Assembly: GCF_006381105.1 (NCBI RefSeq)
Contig: NZ_VDET01000001.1
Coordinates: forward strand, 186,001-250,000
Origin: Flavicella sediminum
Lineage (GTDB): Bacteria; Bacteroidota; Bacteroidia; Flavobacteriales; Flavobacteriaceae
Length of the DNA stretch: 64,000 nt
Direction of reading: 5' to 3'
Position numbers and translations under genes: made by a program. The stretch's first letter is position 1. Every line of letters starts with the position of its first letter. Below the pieces are notes generated by a model, which was not told where the DNA came from, made no database searches, and worked only from the letters and a program-made list of their open reading frames with translations. Shown piece by piece: positions 45,632 through 54,038 of this stretch.

Positions 45632-48600
45632 TTTTTTTAATTATTTGTAGGGTTTCGTTATTTCTAAGCAATATATAGCCTGTTTGTTTGTGTTTTAATT
45701 TGATGGGAGCTATGTTTTTTATTTCACCGTCTAAAAATAAATGACTTTCTTTTGCTGTTATGGCATCAAATCCTTTTCCATTTCCAATTAAAATGATCCC
45801 TAAACTGGCATCGTTTCTTGGGGTTTCCACTTCTGAATTGTGTAAGTTTCCAACCGCAATCAAATCGGGGTACGCATCATGGTTGTAATCAATTTGTTGA
45901 AATTTATTGATGGATGAAAATTGTGATTCATTTGGTAATTTATGAATTTTAAACGTTTCATTGCCTAAGTTTTCAATCCAGTGATGTGCAAATGTGTTGA
46001 TTTTATAATGCAAAGATTCTTTTAACATGCGTTCTCCATAAATATCATCTAGATTTGCTTCCGAAAAGGATTTATAGGTTTTAAAACGATGTTTAATCGC
46101 AGGTATTTGTTGGGAAGAACATTCTCTACCTCGAAGTGGCAGTTTGGTTCCTTTTTTATCATAACTTAAAACAATGTCTGATTTACCATTTTCATCAAAA
46201 TCATTGGCATACACTTCAAAAGAAACCTTTTGATTGGTTTTGTATTTGTAATTCAAGCCAAGATTTCCAGCAACATAATCTAAATCACCATCCTGGTCTA
46301 TATCTATTTTTTGCAAGCCATACCACCAACCTGTAGTATTTTGTAAACCAGAATTACTCGTGATTTCTTTTAGTTTAGTGCCTGTGTTTTTAAAGATTCG
46401 AATTGGCATCCATTCCCCTGTAATTATTAAATCGATGTTGCCGTCTGCATTAAAATCATTCCATAGGGCTGAGGTAACCAAACCTGCTTTTAGCAATTCT
46501 GGCGCAACAGTTTCTGTAACATCTATAAATTTGACTTGCTCATTTTTCTTGCCTTGATTCTGTAGAATATAACTTTTTGCAGGATATGGATAATTCCCAG
46601 GTACAATTCTACCTCCAATAAATACATCTAAATCACCATCATTGTCATAATCTGCTTGCGTAATGGCAACTCCGCTTCCTGTTATTTTAGGCAATGCATT
46701 GGTTGTTTTGATAAACCCTTTTTCGGTATTGATATATAGGCGATCTTGAAATAAATTTTCAGTTCGTTTATCAGGATTTCCTCCACTAACAACATACAAG
46801 TCTAAATCACCGTCGTTATCTACATCAAAAAGTAGGGCAGCAGTATCTTCAAAATCTAAGTCTAGTTCCCAAGGACCAGAGACAACAGCAAAGCTTCCGT
46901 TTTCGTTTTGAGAATACATTTTGGCCATACTATTTTTAGCATTTCCAACAAAAAAATCTTCTAATCCATCGTTATTGATGTCACCTACAGCAAGTGCTTC
47001 GCCAAGTTGAGAATATTTATGCGGCAATAGCGGTTCGTTTTCAAAATCATTATAGCTGTCTTCTTGGTGTTTGAAATCGACATTTAGTTCTTTCGAGATC
47101 TCTTGATAAGCGAATGCACTTGTATTTTTATTGTTTGTTAAGTTTTTTTGATAAGTGATTTCTAAGGTTTGGTTAGCAGTTATAGTATTCAGAATTTGTT
47201 GGTTACCATCTGCCCAAGTAATTTCAATTGTCTCAATAGTATGTTCTTTACCAAGTCCGAAATGCGAAATAGGTTCTACACTTGATTGGTAACCTCTGGT
47301 AAGTGTAATTTCTTGAGTTTGTGAAGTTTTATTTGTGTGAACCGTAATTTTTGCTCCAATAGCAAAAGGGTTGGAAGGGGTACCTTTTAATTTTATTTTT
47401 AAATAATTACGTGACGTATTTGCTTCATTAATAAAAATTGAAGCCGGTTGGTCGATATTATTAATGATAATATCAAGATCACCATCATTGTCCAAGTCGG
47501 CATAAGTAAAACCATTGGAAAATCCTTTTTCATCTAAGCCCCAGTCTTTTGTTTTGTTAGAAAAGGAAAAATCGCCATTGTTTTTAAAAGCATAATTGGC
47601 TATAGGTGTACTTGGTAATAAGTTGTAAGCTTTGGCTTTTTTTTCTCCAAATAAGGCTTCTGTTTTAAAGGCTTCGTTAAGATCGTTGTTATTCACATCG
47701 CGTTTTATACCATTGGTAATAAAAGCGTCTTTATAACCATCATTGTCAAAATCGGCAAAAAGAGCACCCCAACTCCAATCCGTTGTTGCTAAACCAGCAT
47801 ATCTTGAAATATCGCTAAAAACGGGGTGGCCATCAGAATTTACACCGTTGTTAAATTGCAAAGAGTTTTGCATGTATTGGTAGTGCAAGCCTAATTTAAT
47901 GGCATTGTAAAAAGTACTCGGACTCATACTGGCCATATTTGTTTTAGATCTTTTGTAATCTTCAGCGGTCATGTCTACTTGTAACAAATCTGTTAACCCA
48001 TCATTGTTAAAGTCGGAAGCATCTATTCCCATTCCAAACATCGATGTATGCTTGGTGGCTTTTTGAATAATTTCTGTAAAAGTTCCATCGCCATTATTTT
48101 GGTACAAATAATCAGGCACATTAAAATCGTTGGATAGATACAGATCTTTGAAACCGTCATTGTTAAAATCGGAGGCAACGAGTCCTAGTGTTAAACCAAA
48201 GTTTTTGACACCTGCTTTTTCGGTTACATTGGTAAAAGTATCGTCTCCGTTGTTTTTATAAAGCTGACCAGAATCTTCTATTAAATTGGCATCCATTTTA
48301 CTACGATAATAGCTATTGCCCATACTTACCGGTACGTTTGGATAGTTGGCAACGAATAGGTCTAGCAAGCCATCATTGTCATAATCGAAAAAAGTGGACT
48401 GAATTGAAATTCCTGCATCATCAATACCATAAGAGGCTGCTTTTTCCGTAAAGGTATTGTCGCCATTATTGATGAAGAGTTGGTTTTTAGTAGTGGTGAA
48501 TTTTCCAGAGACACTTAGGTAAATGTCTAAAAAACCATCATGGTTAATATCTACCATGGTAGTTCCAGAATACCAGCGATTATCTCCTGACATACCAGCG

Positions 48601-48917
48601 GATTCTGTTATGTCTTCGAATTGCAAGTTGCCTTTGTTGAGGTATAATTTGTTTTTTGTCAGGTTTCCTGTAAAATATAAATCAGGGAGTCCGTCATTAT
48701 TTATGTCTCCAACAGAAACTCCGGCACCAAGATATAGGTATGGAAATTTAAAATAATTTAACGTATCATTTTCTATAAGCTTGTTAGCAAATGATACCTT
48801 AGATTTTTTTTCATCCAGTTTATAAAAATGTGTCGAATTTGTTTCTTCATTGACAGAACTACAAGAAGCAAAAAACAAAAGGAATGCTAAAAAAGTAAAG
48901 ATGTTTTTCATGAACAA
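45624..48917 (-). CDS. FG-GAP/VCBS-repeat, ASPIC/UnbV-domain lipoprotein (copy 2)
   Basis: This 1097-residue lipoprotein (Cys19 in LLFFASC) has the same plan as the protein at 27303-30659. Its repeats of the DINNDGLPDLYF and DYDNDGLLDLFV type are Ca-binding FG-GAP units. An ASPIC/UnbV domain near 525-600 contains AIGAKITVHTN and IEITWADGNQ, and a second repeat block follows. It sits between SusD2 and the MFS transporter, whose start it overlaps. No catalytic motif is seen. Position and architecture suggest an accessory surface component of the SusCD2 system (inference). Confidence 0.88.
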   Translation of the reverse strand: MFMKNIFTFLAFLLFFASCSSVNEETNSTHFYKLDEKKSKVSFANKLIENDTLNYFKFPYLYLGAGVSVGDINNDGLPDLYFTGNLTKNKLYLNKGNLQFEDITESAGMSGDNRWYSGTTMVDINHDGFLDIYLSVSGKFTTTKNQLFINNGDNTFTEKAASYGIDDAGISIQSTFFDYDNDGLLDLFVANYPNVPVSMGNSYYRSKMDANLIEDSGQLYKNNGDDTFTNVTEKAGVKNFGLTLGLVASDFNNDGFKDLYLSNDFNVPDYLYQNNGDGTFTEIIQKATKHTSMFGMGIDASDFNNDGLTDLLQVDMTAEDYKRSKTNMASMSPSTFYNAIKLGLHYQYMQNSLQFNNGVNSDGHPVFSDISRYAGLATTDWSWGALFADFDNDGYKDAFITNGIKRDVNNNDLNEAFKTEALFGEKKAKAYNLLPSTPIANYAFKNNGDFSFSNKTKDWGLDEKGFSNGFTYADLDNDGDLDIIINNIDQPASIFINEANTSRNYLKIKLKGTPSNPFAIGAKITVHTNKTSQTQEITLTRGYQSSVEPISHFGLGKEHTIETIEITWADGNQQILNTITANQTLEITYQKNLTNNKNTSAFAYQEISKELNVDFKHQEDSYNDFENEPLLPHKYSQLGEALAVGDINNDGLEDFFVGNAKNSMAKMYSQNENGSFAVVSGPWELDLDFEDTAALLFDVDNDGDLDLYVVSGGNPDKRTENLFQDRLYINTEKGFIKTTNALPKITGSGVAITQADYDNDGDLDVFIGGRIVPGNYPYPAKSYILQNQGKKNEQVKFIDVTETVAPELLKAGLVTSALWNDFNADGNIDLIITGEWMPIRIFKNTGTKLKEITSNSGLQNTTGWWYGLQKIDIDQDGDLDYVAGNLGLNYKYKTNQKVSFEVYANDFDENGKSDIVLSYDKKGTKLPLRGRECSSQQIPAIKHRFKTYKSFSEANLDDIYGERMLKESLHYKINTFAHHWIENLGNETFKIHKLPNESQFSSINKFQQIDYNHDAYPDLIAVGNLHNSEVETPRNDASLGIILIGNGKGFDAITAKESHLFLDGEIKNIAPIKLKHKQTGYILLRNNETLQIIKKNE

Positions 48918-48926
48918 ATAAATTTT

Positions 48927-48954
48927 AAAGGAACCACCCGAAGGCGATTCCTTT
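48927..48954 (-). terminator. UUCG-loop hairpin between SusD2 and the FG-GAP gene (attenuator)
   Basis: On the minus strand, AAAGGAATCGCC-TTCG-GGTGGTTCCTTT forms a 12-bp stem with two G:U pairs and a UUCG tetraloop, followed by an A/T-rich stretch lacking a long T-run. It probably reduces expression of, or stabilises RNA before, the downstream catabolic genes rather than ending transcription fully. Confidence 0.65.
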
Positions 48955-48995
48955 GTTAACTAACCAAATATTACTATTAAACTTACTCAAATCAT

Positions 48996-50582
48996 TTAGT
49001 ATCCAGGATTTTGTTTGAATTTTGCATCATTGTCATTCGCATCAAGTTCTGAAATAGGAATAGCAAGGTATTCTCTACCAGCCTTGTAAGATCCTGTTCC
49101 TCCACTTTCAGATTTGAATTCGGAATTGTCAACAATTCTTGACTTTACTTTACCCCAACGTAACAGGTCAAAATACCTTGTGCGCTCAAAAGTCAATTCT
49201 TTTATGCGTTCATCTTCGATGTCTTGCATGGTAATTACTAAGTGAGGTGCTAAATCAACTCTTGCACGTACTTCATTAATAGCATCAAGTGCAGCGATTG
49301 TAGAGCCATTTAACATAAATTCAGCTTCGGCAAACATTAATAAGATATCCGCATATCTTAAAATTCTTAAATTATTTCCTGAGGCATGCCAACCACCATC
49401 TCTAGACTGGCTTTTTCCATTGTATTCCCAGTCGGCATATTTGTTTCCGAAAATATTAGTACCCGTCGCTGAATATGCATCAGGGTAAGAAGTATTAAGA
49501 TATGTTCTCGAACTTAAGGTTTTACCTTCGTATTGAGTTGTGACTGCTGAATTCCAAAAGAAAGTAGTATACGTTCTAGGGTCCACTTCATTATTAATGG
49601 TTTGTTCATCTAAAAACAAGTCCAATGCCCATTGATTGACCCTCATTGTATTTTGGTTTGTATAGCCAACAGGAGCTAAATCAGCTTGAAATGCAGATCC
49701 AGAGCCACTATTTGAAGCATCTGCTCCCCAACCTTGATTACCATCAGATAATAATTGAATTTCAAATAAAGATTCTTTATTATTTTCAAATTCTTCACTG
49801 AAATTATGAGCGTAATTATCCATAAGTTCAAAACTGCCATCCATGATCTTTAAAAATTCGGTTTTTGCTTCCATGTATTTACCTTGGTATAAATATACTT
49901 TACCAAGTAAACCAGTGGCAGCTTTGGCTCTAGCTCTTCCTGTTTGACTTGCAGGCCAAGAATTAGGTAACATTGTTTGCGCTTTTTTTAAGTCAGCTTC
50001 AATTTGAATCCAAACATCAGCAGGGTCAGCTTGAGGAATAGAATTTGGTTTGGCAATTTGTGTAGCAGGAATCGTAATTAAAGGAACGTTTAAAAAATTG
50101 TTCACTAAATTAAAATAGTTAAATGCTCTAATAAAATAGGCTTCCCCTAAAATATTTTCTTTGTCTGTTGCATCCATATCTATATTTGGAACATAGAAAA
50201 GAACATCATTGGCTCTAGCAACACCTCTGTATTGAGCTTCCCACATCCATCTAGGTGCATTACGATCTGCCGTTGCGTTAAAGTTTCCTGCAGCAGTTCT
50301 GTCTGAAGGATTAAAACCATTAACAACATCATCTCTATAATCTGACAAGAAAATTTCAAATCTTGCATAATAAGTAATCGCAATAAATGGGCTATAAGCA
50401 CCAATTATGGCTTTGTTAGCATCATCTGCAGTACTCCAGAAAGATGATGGAACTAGAACATTTGGATTGTCTTGGTTTAAGAAATCATCTGAACAGTTTG
50501 TGTTAAGTGCGAATATTGCTACTAGTGCAAGTATGCCTTTTATTGAAAGCTTGTAATTTTTTATTTTCTTCATTTTTTTCAT
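48996..50582 (-). CDS. SusD/RagB-family glycan-binding lipoprotein (SusD2)
   Basis: This 528-residue outer-membrane lipoprotein (Cys30 in LNTNC) has an N-terminal DFLNQDNPNVL segment and ILGEAYFIRAFNYFNLVNNF near 140. The C-terminus carries LRILRYADILLMFAEAEFML and ELTFERTRYFDLLRWGKV, all SusD hallmarks. It starts 7 bp after SusC2, forming the usual transporter/lid pair. It is distinct from SusD1 in sequence, so the two pairs probably take different oligosaccharides. Confidence 0.95.
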   Translation of the reverse strand: MKKMKKIKNYKLSIKGILALVAIFALNTNCSDDFLNQDNPNVLVPSSFWSTADDANKAIIGAYSPFIAITYYARFEIFLSDYRDDVVNGFNPSDRTAAGNFNATADRNAPRWMWEAQYRGVARANDVLFYVPNIDMDATDKENILGEAYFIRAFNYFNLVNNFLNVPLITIPATQIAKPNSIPQADPADVWIQIEADLKKAQTMLPNSWPASQTGRARAKAATGLLGKVYLYQGKYMEAKTEFLKIMDGSFELMDNYAHNFSEEFENNKESLFEIQLLSDGNQGWGADASNSGSGSAFQADLAPVGYTNQNTMRVNQWALDLFLDEQTINNEVDPRTYTTFFWNSAVTTQYEGKTLSSRTYLNTSYPDAYSATGTNIFGNKYADWEYNGKSQSRDGGWHASGNNLRILRYADILLMFAEAEFMLNGSTIAALDAINEVRARVDLAPHLVITMQDIEDERIKELTFERTRYFDLLRWGKVKSRIVDNSEFKSESGGTGSYKAGREYLAIPISELDANDNDAKFKQNPGY

Positions 50583-50589
50583 TTTTTAA

Positions 50590-53500
50590 TTAAAAAGAAA
50601 CTTGTAAACCTAGTTGGAATGTTCTTGGAGTTGGGTAGTTTCCTTCATCTACACCTCTGTTAAATAGGCTAGTTCCTCCTCTACCATTTGTACCAACTTC
50701 TGGATAATAACCAGAATAGCTATTAAGAGTGAACAAGTTTGTTCCTGAAAGATAAAATCTGATTTTTTCAATTTTTATTTTGTCTATAATAGTATCAGGA
50801 ATTGTATATCCAATTTGCGCATTTCTCAAACGGAAATAAGCACCACTTTCTAAATAGAAGTCTGACATTCTTCTGTTAAAACCAGGGTCTACTTGCGTGT
50901 TTCTTGGAACATTTGTATTTGTGTTAGATGGGGTCCATGCATTTGCAGCATCTGCCAAGTAGTTTCCGTTAAAATCAAAGTAACCTCTGTATATTGTTGA
51001 GTTCAATATTTTATTTCCAGAAACTCCATTAAAGAATAAACTAAGATCAAAGTTTTTATAATCAGCATTTATGTTAATCCCGTATTCGAAGTTAGGAATT
51101 GCACTTCCCAAAAATCTTCTATCATCCGGATCAAGACCATTTCCGTCAAAATCTTTAAATTTTAAATCTCCAGCTTTTGGATTTCCTTCTTGATCGTTAG
51201 CAGCAGTTGCTTCTGCATCTGTTTGGTAAATTCCGTCTGTTACATATCCATAGAAAGATCCAATAGGTTGTCCAATTTCTGTTCTAGTTCCTCTAAGTCC
51301 ATTAGAAGTGAAGCCTCCGCCAATAATTGGAGCTTGTCCTCCTAAAGATTTTACAACATTGTCTAATGTAGAAAAGTTTCCAGTAACGCTAAAGTTTAAA
51401 TCACCAATTTGATCTCTATAAGTAGCTAAAAACTCAAAACCTTTGTTTCGAATATCACCTCTGTTTTCAGGAACTGTATTAGAAGTACCTATGTAAAAAG
51501 GTCTTTGTACATTTACAAGGATATCTTCTGAGTCCTTAATGAAATAATCCATTGTCACGCTCAATTTACTATTTAAAGCATTGAATTCAAGACCAAGATT
51601 TGTTGTAGTCGTTGTCTCCCAAAATACATCTGTATTTACACCTCTAGTTATTGCGTAACCTGCTGTTCTATTTTGATCATCACCTAAAATATAGGTGCTA
51701 AATAAATTTATAGTAGGAATTATTTGATAGGCTGGTACATTGTTAGAACCCACTTGACCGTATCCACCTCTAAGTTTAATGTTTGTTAAAGCATTAAAAT
51801 CTTCCATAAAGTCTTCGTTACTTAAATTCCAACCTAATGCAAATGATGGGAATTTTCCAAATCGTAAAGGTTCTCTAAAAACGGAAGAGCCATCGCGACG
51901 CATACTAGCTGTTAATAAGTATTTATCATTGTAGTTGTAGTTTAATCTTCCAAAATAAGATTGGATTCCAGAAGTGATATCAACAGAAGGTGCACCTTGT
52001 AATTTTTTGGAATCAAATGCTCCTGCAACGCTTATTCCATTGATGGCGTTGATCGCGTTAATTCCTAGTGATCTAGAATTGTTTTTTTGATCTGTAAAAC
52101 CAGCAATAAAATCAATCGTGTGTTTTCCAAATGATTTTTTATAATTCAAAGTGTTTTCAACCAATGTGTTTAGTGAATTTGTATTTGATTCAGATAATTC
52201 AGATGTGGCGGAGTTACCTCCATTATAAATCAACTGGTTGTCTGGACTAAACCTAAAATTATTTCTTGAAGATGTTTCTAGGCCTAAATTAAGTTTGTAG
52301 GTTAATCCATCTAAAATTTCATAGGAAGCAGAAATGTTACCTAAAACAGTATGTTGCTTGATTTTATTTTTTATCAATGCCGCATATCCTAGTTCATTTC
52401 TAATAGTACCGGGACCATAAAAAGCACCATAAGCAGTTGTTATTCCTCTAGCTTCTCTATCATCAGAATTCCAGTTTCCATTTTCGTCTTTTAATCGAAT
52501 TGTAGGAAGTAAGTTTCTTTCTTGATTAAAAAAGGTGTTTGGGCTATTTACGGTTCTAGTTAAACCGATGGTGCTTTCCATTTTGAATTTTCCCTTGTCT
52601 AATCCTGCATTTAATCGAACTGTCGTTCTTTCAAAATCAGAGAATTTAATGATTCCTTCTTGTTCAAACTGATTTAAAGAAAGGCTATACACACTGTTTT
52701 CGCCACCTCCAGAAAATCTAAGATTTGTGTTACGTACCGAAGCTGTTCTAAAAGAATCATCATATAAATTACTGCTATAATTTGGGTCAAATTGTGAATC
52801 ATTGGCAGGATATCTTGGAACTCCATCAGCATCGTTTGCTCTATTTACGATGGTTGCATATTGGGTCGCATCTGCCCAGTCTACCTGATTAATCGCTTTT
52901 TGAACTCCGTAACTTGTATCAAGATCGATAGTAACTTTTCCTTTTTTTCCTTTTTTAGTTGTAATAATAACAACTCCATTTGCTGCTCTAGAACCATATA
53001 TGGCAGTGGCAGATGCATCTTTCAAAACAGAAACATTGGCAATATCTCCAGGGTTTACGGTATTCATGTTTCCTGTTATCATTCCATCTATAATAAACAA
53101 TGGGCCTGCATTGCTAAATGTTCCAGTACCTCTAATGGTTATTACCGAACCAGCTCCTGGTGCACCACCTTGTGCTTGTACGTTTACCCCGGCCATTTTT
53201 CCCTGTAATGCTTGAGAAGCATCGTTATAGGTATACTTATCAATGTCTTTAGAATCGATGGAGGCAATAGAACCTGTAAGATCTGATTTCTTTTGAGAAC
53301 CGTATCCAACAATTACGACTTCATCCATTAAGTTTGATGTTGGGGCTAACTGAATTTTTAGACCAGATTTTCCGGTGATAACAACTTCTTTGTTTTCGTA
53401 GCCAACATAACTAACAATCAAAATAGCATTTTTGTTTGCGGTCACGGAAAAATTTCCGTCAAAATCGGTCTGTGTTCCGGTTTGTGTTCCTTTAATAACC

Positions 53501-53655
53501 AAATTGGCTCCCGGTAAGGGTTGGTTACTTTCATCTGTGACCACCCCTTTGATAGTGGTTTGCTGCGCTTGTAGTTTTGGTAGGGTTAGTACCATAAAAA
53601 ACAGTAAAATCATACTGCCTTTTGAAAATAGCTTTAGTTGTAGTTTTTTCTTCAT
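50590..53655 (-). CDS. SusC-like TonB-dependent transporter without STN domain (SusC2)
   Basis: This 1021-residue outer-membrane transporter has a signal peptide ending near LQAQ (31) and a CarboxypepD-like domain (IKGVVTDESNQPLPGANLVI). The TonB-interaction region DEVVIVGYGSQKKSDLTGS comes next, then a plug (ATAIYGSRAANGVVII) and a barrel ending RTFQLGLQVSF. Unlike SusC1 it lacks an STN domain, so it is not regulated by FecR/sigma. A consensus Bacteroidota promoter and palindromes lie upstream, consistent with repressor or activator control. Confidence 0.95.
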   Translation of the reverse strand: MKKKLQLKLFSKGSMILLFFMVLTLPKLQAQQTTIKGVVTDESNQPLPGANLVIKGTQTGTQTDFDGNFSVTANKNAILIVSYVGYENKEVVITGKSGLKIQLAPTSNLMDEVVIVGYGSQKKSDLTGSIASIDSKDIDKYTYNDASQALQGKMAGVNVQAQGGAPGAGSVITIRGTGTFSNAGPLFIIDGMITGNMNTVNPGDIANVSVLKDASATAIYGSRAANGVVIITTKKGKKGKVTIDLDTSYGVQKAINQVDWADATQYATIVNRANDADGVPRYPANDSQFDPNYSSNLYDDSFRTASVRNTNLRFSGGGENSVYSLSLNQFEQEGIIKFSDFERTTVRLNAGLDKGKFKMESTIGLTRTVNSPNTFFNQERNLLPTIRLKDENGNWNSDDREARGITTAYGAFYGPGTIRNELGYAALIKNKIKQHTVLGNISASYEILDGLTYKLNLGLETSSRNNFRFSPDNQLIYNGGNSATSELSESNTNSLNTLVENTLNYKKSFGKHTIDFIAGFTDQKNNSRSLGINAINAINGISVAGAFDSKKLQGAPSVDITSGIQSYFGRLNYNYNDKYLLTASMRRDGSSVFREPLRFGKFPSFALGWNLSNEDFMEDFNALTNIKLRGGYGQVGSNNVPAYQIIPTINLFSTYILGDDQNRTAGYAITRGVNTDVFWETTTTTNLGLEFNALNSKLSVTMDYFIKDSEDILVNVQRPFYIGTSNTVPENRGDIRNKGFEFLATYRDQIGDLNFSVTGNFSTLDNVVKSLGGQAPIIGGGFTSNGLRGTRTEIGQPIGSFYGYVTDGIYQTDAEATAANDQEGNPKAGDLKFKDFDGNGLDPDDRRFLGSAIPNFEYGININADYKNFDLSLFFNGVSGNKILNSTIYRGYFDFNGNYLADAANAWTPSNTNTNVPRNTQVDPGFNRRMSDFYLESGAYFRLRNAQIGYTIPDTIIDKIKIEKIRFYLSGTNLFTLNSYSGYYPEVGTNGRGGTSLFNRGVDEGNYPTPRTFQLGLQVSF

Positions 53656-53705
53656 AAATAGTTTAGTTTAAATATTTACTTATTAATAATATGTAATACA
53701 TCATA

Positions 53706-53736
53706 CAAATATGAAGAAAAACAATGATATTTCAAA
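53706..53736 (-). promoter_or_regulatory. Bacteroidota-type promoter of the SusC2 operon
   Basis: On the minus strand, TTTG (plus 53733-53736) and CATATTTG (plus 53706-53713) are separated by exactly 19 nt. They match the TTTG/TAnnTTTG consensus except for one base. An ATGTATT half-site (53695-53701) falls around the expected transcription start. Confidence 0.65.
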
Positions 53737-53853
53737 ATGAAGAAATATTCAATAGTTTAAAAATGTTGATTTGGAAGAAGTTGAGTTTCGCTATAATAAA
53801 TTAAAAACGTGTGTTTTCCTAGTGAAAACAATAGCTTAAGGAGAGACGTTTGT

Positions 53854-53885
53854 AATTATTTGCGCAAAATATTGCGCAAATAATT
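53854..53885. promoter_or_regulatory. 32-bp perfect palindrome containing two TTGCGCAA sites
   Basis: AATTATTTGCGCAA (53854-53867), AATA, then the exact complement TTGCGCAAATAATT (53872-53885). Each arm contains the self-complementary TTGCGCAA, so there are two tandem dyads 12 bp apart, about 120 bp upstream of the SusC2 -33 box. The CG-centred dyad resembles LacI-type operators. The remainder of 53656-54038 has no gene. Confidence 0.6.
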
Positions 53886-53991
53886 TTAATTTAGAATTGT
53901 TAGACTTTTTGTGAATTCTATGAAAAACGATTCTTTAGAAGAATTTAAGGCTCAAGTTTTGCAAATAATCAACCTGTGTTAGGCAGTAAAT

Positions 53992-54029
53992 AACCTTTCC
54001 AACCTGTTTAGGTTTTAGTTGGAAAGGTT
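53992..54029 (-). terminator. Strong hairpin after GH2
   Basis: AACCTTTCCAAC (53992-54003) pairs perfectly with GTTGGAAAGGTT (54018-54029). The loop itself contains AACCT/AGGTT arms. It starts 9 bp past the GH2 stop; the T-run is weak. Confidence 0.6.
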
Positions 54030-54038
54030 GTCGTTATT

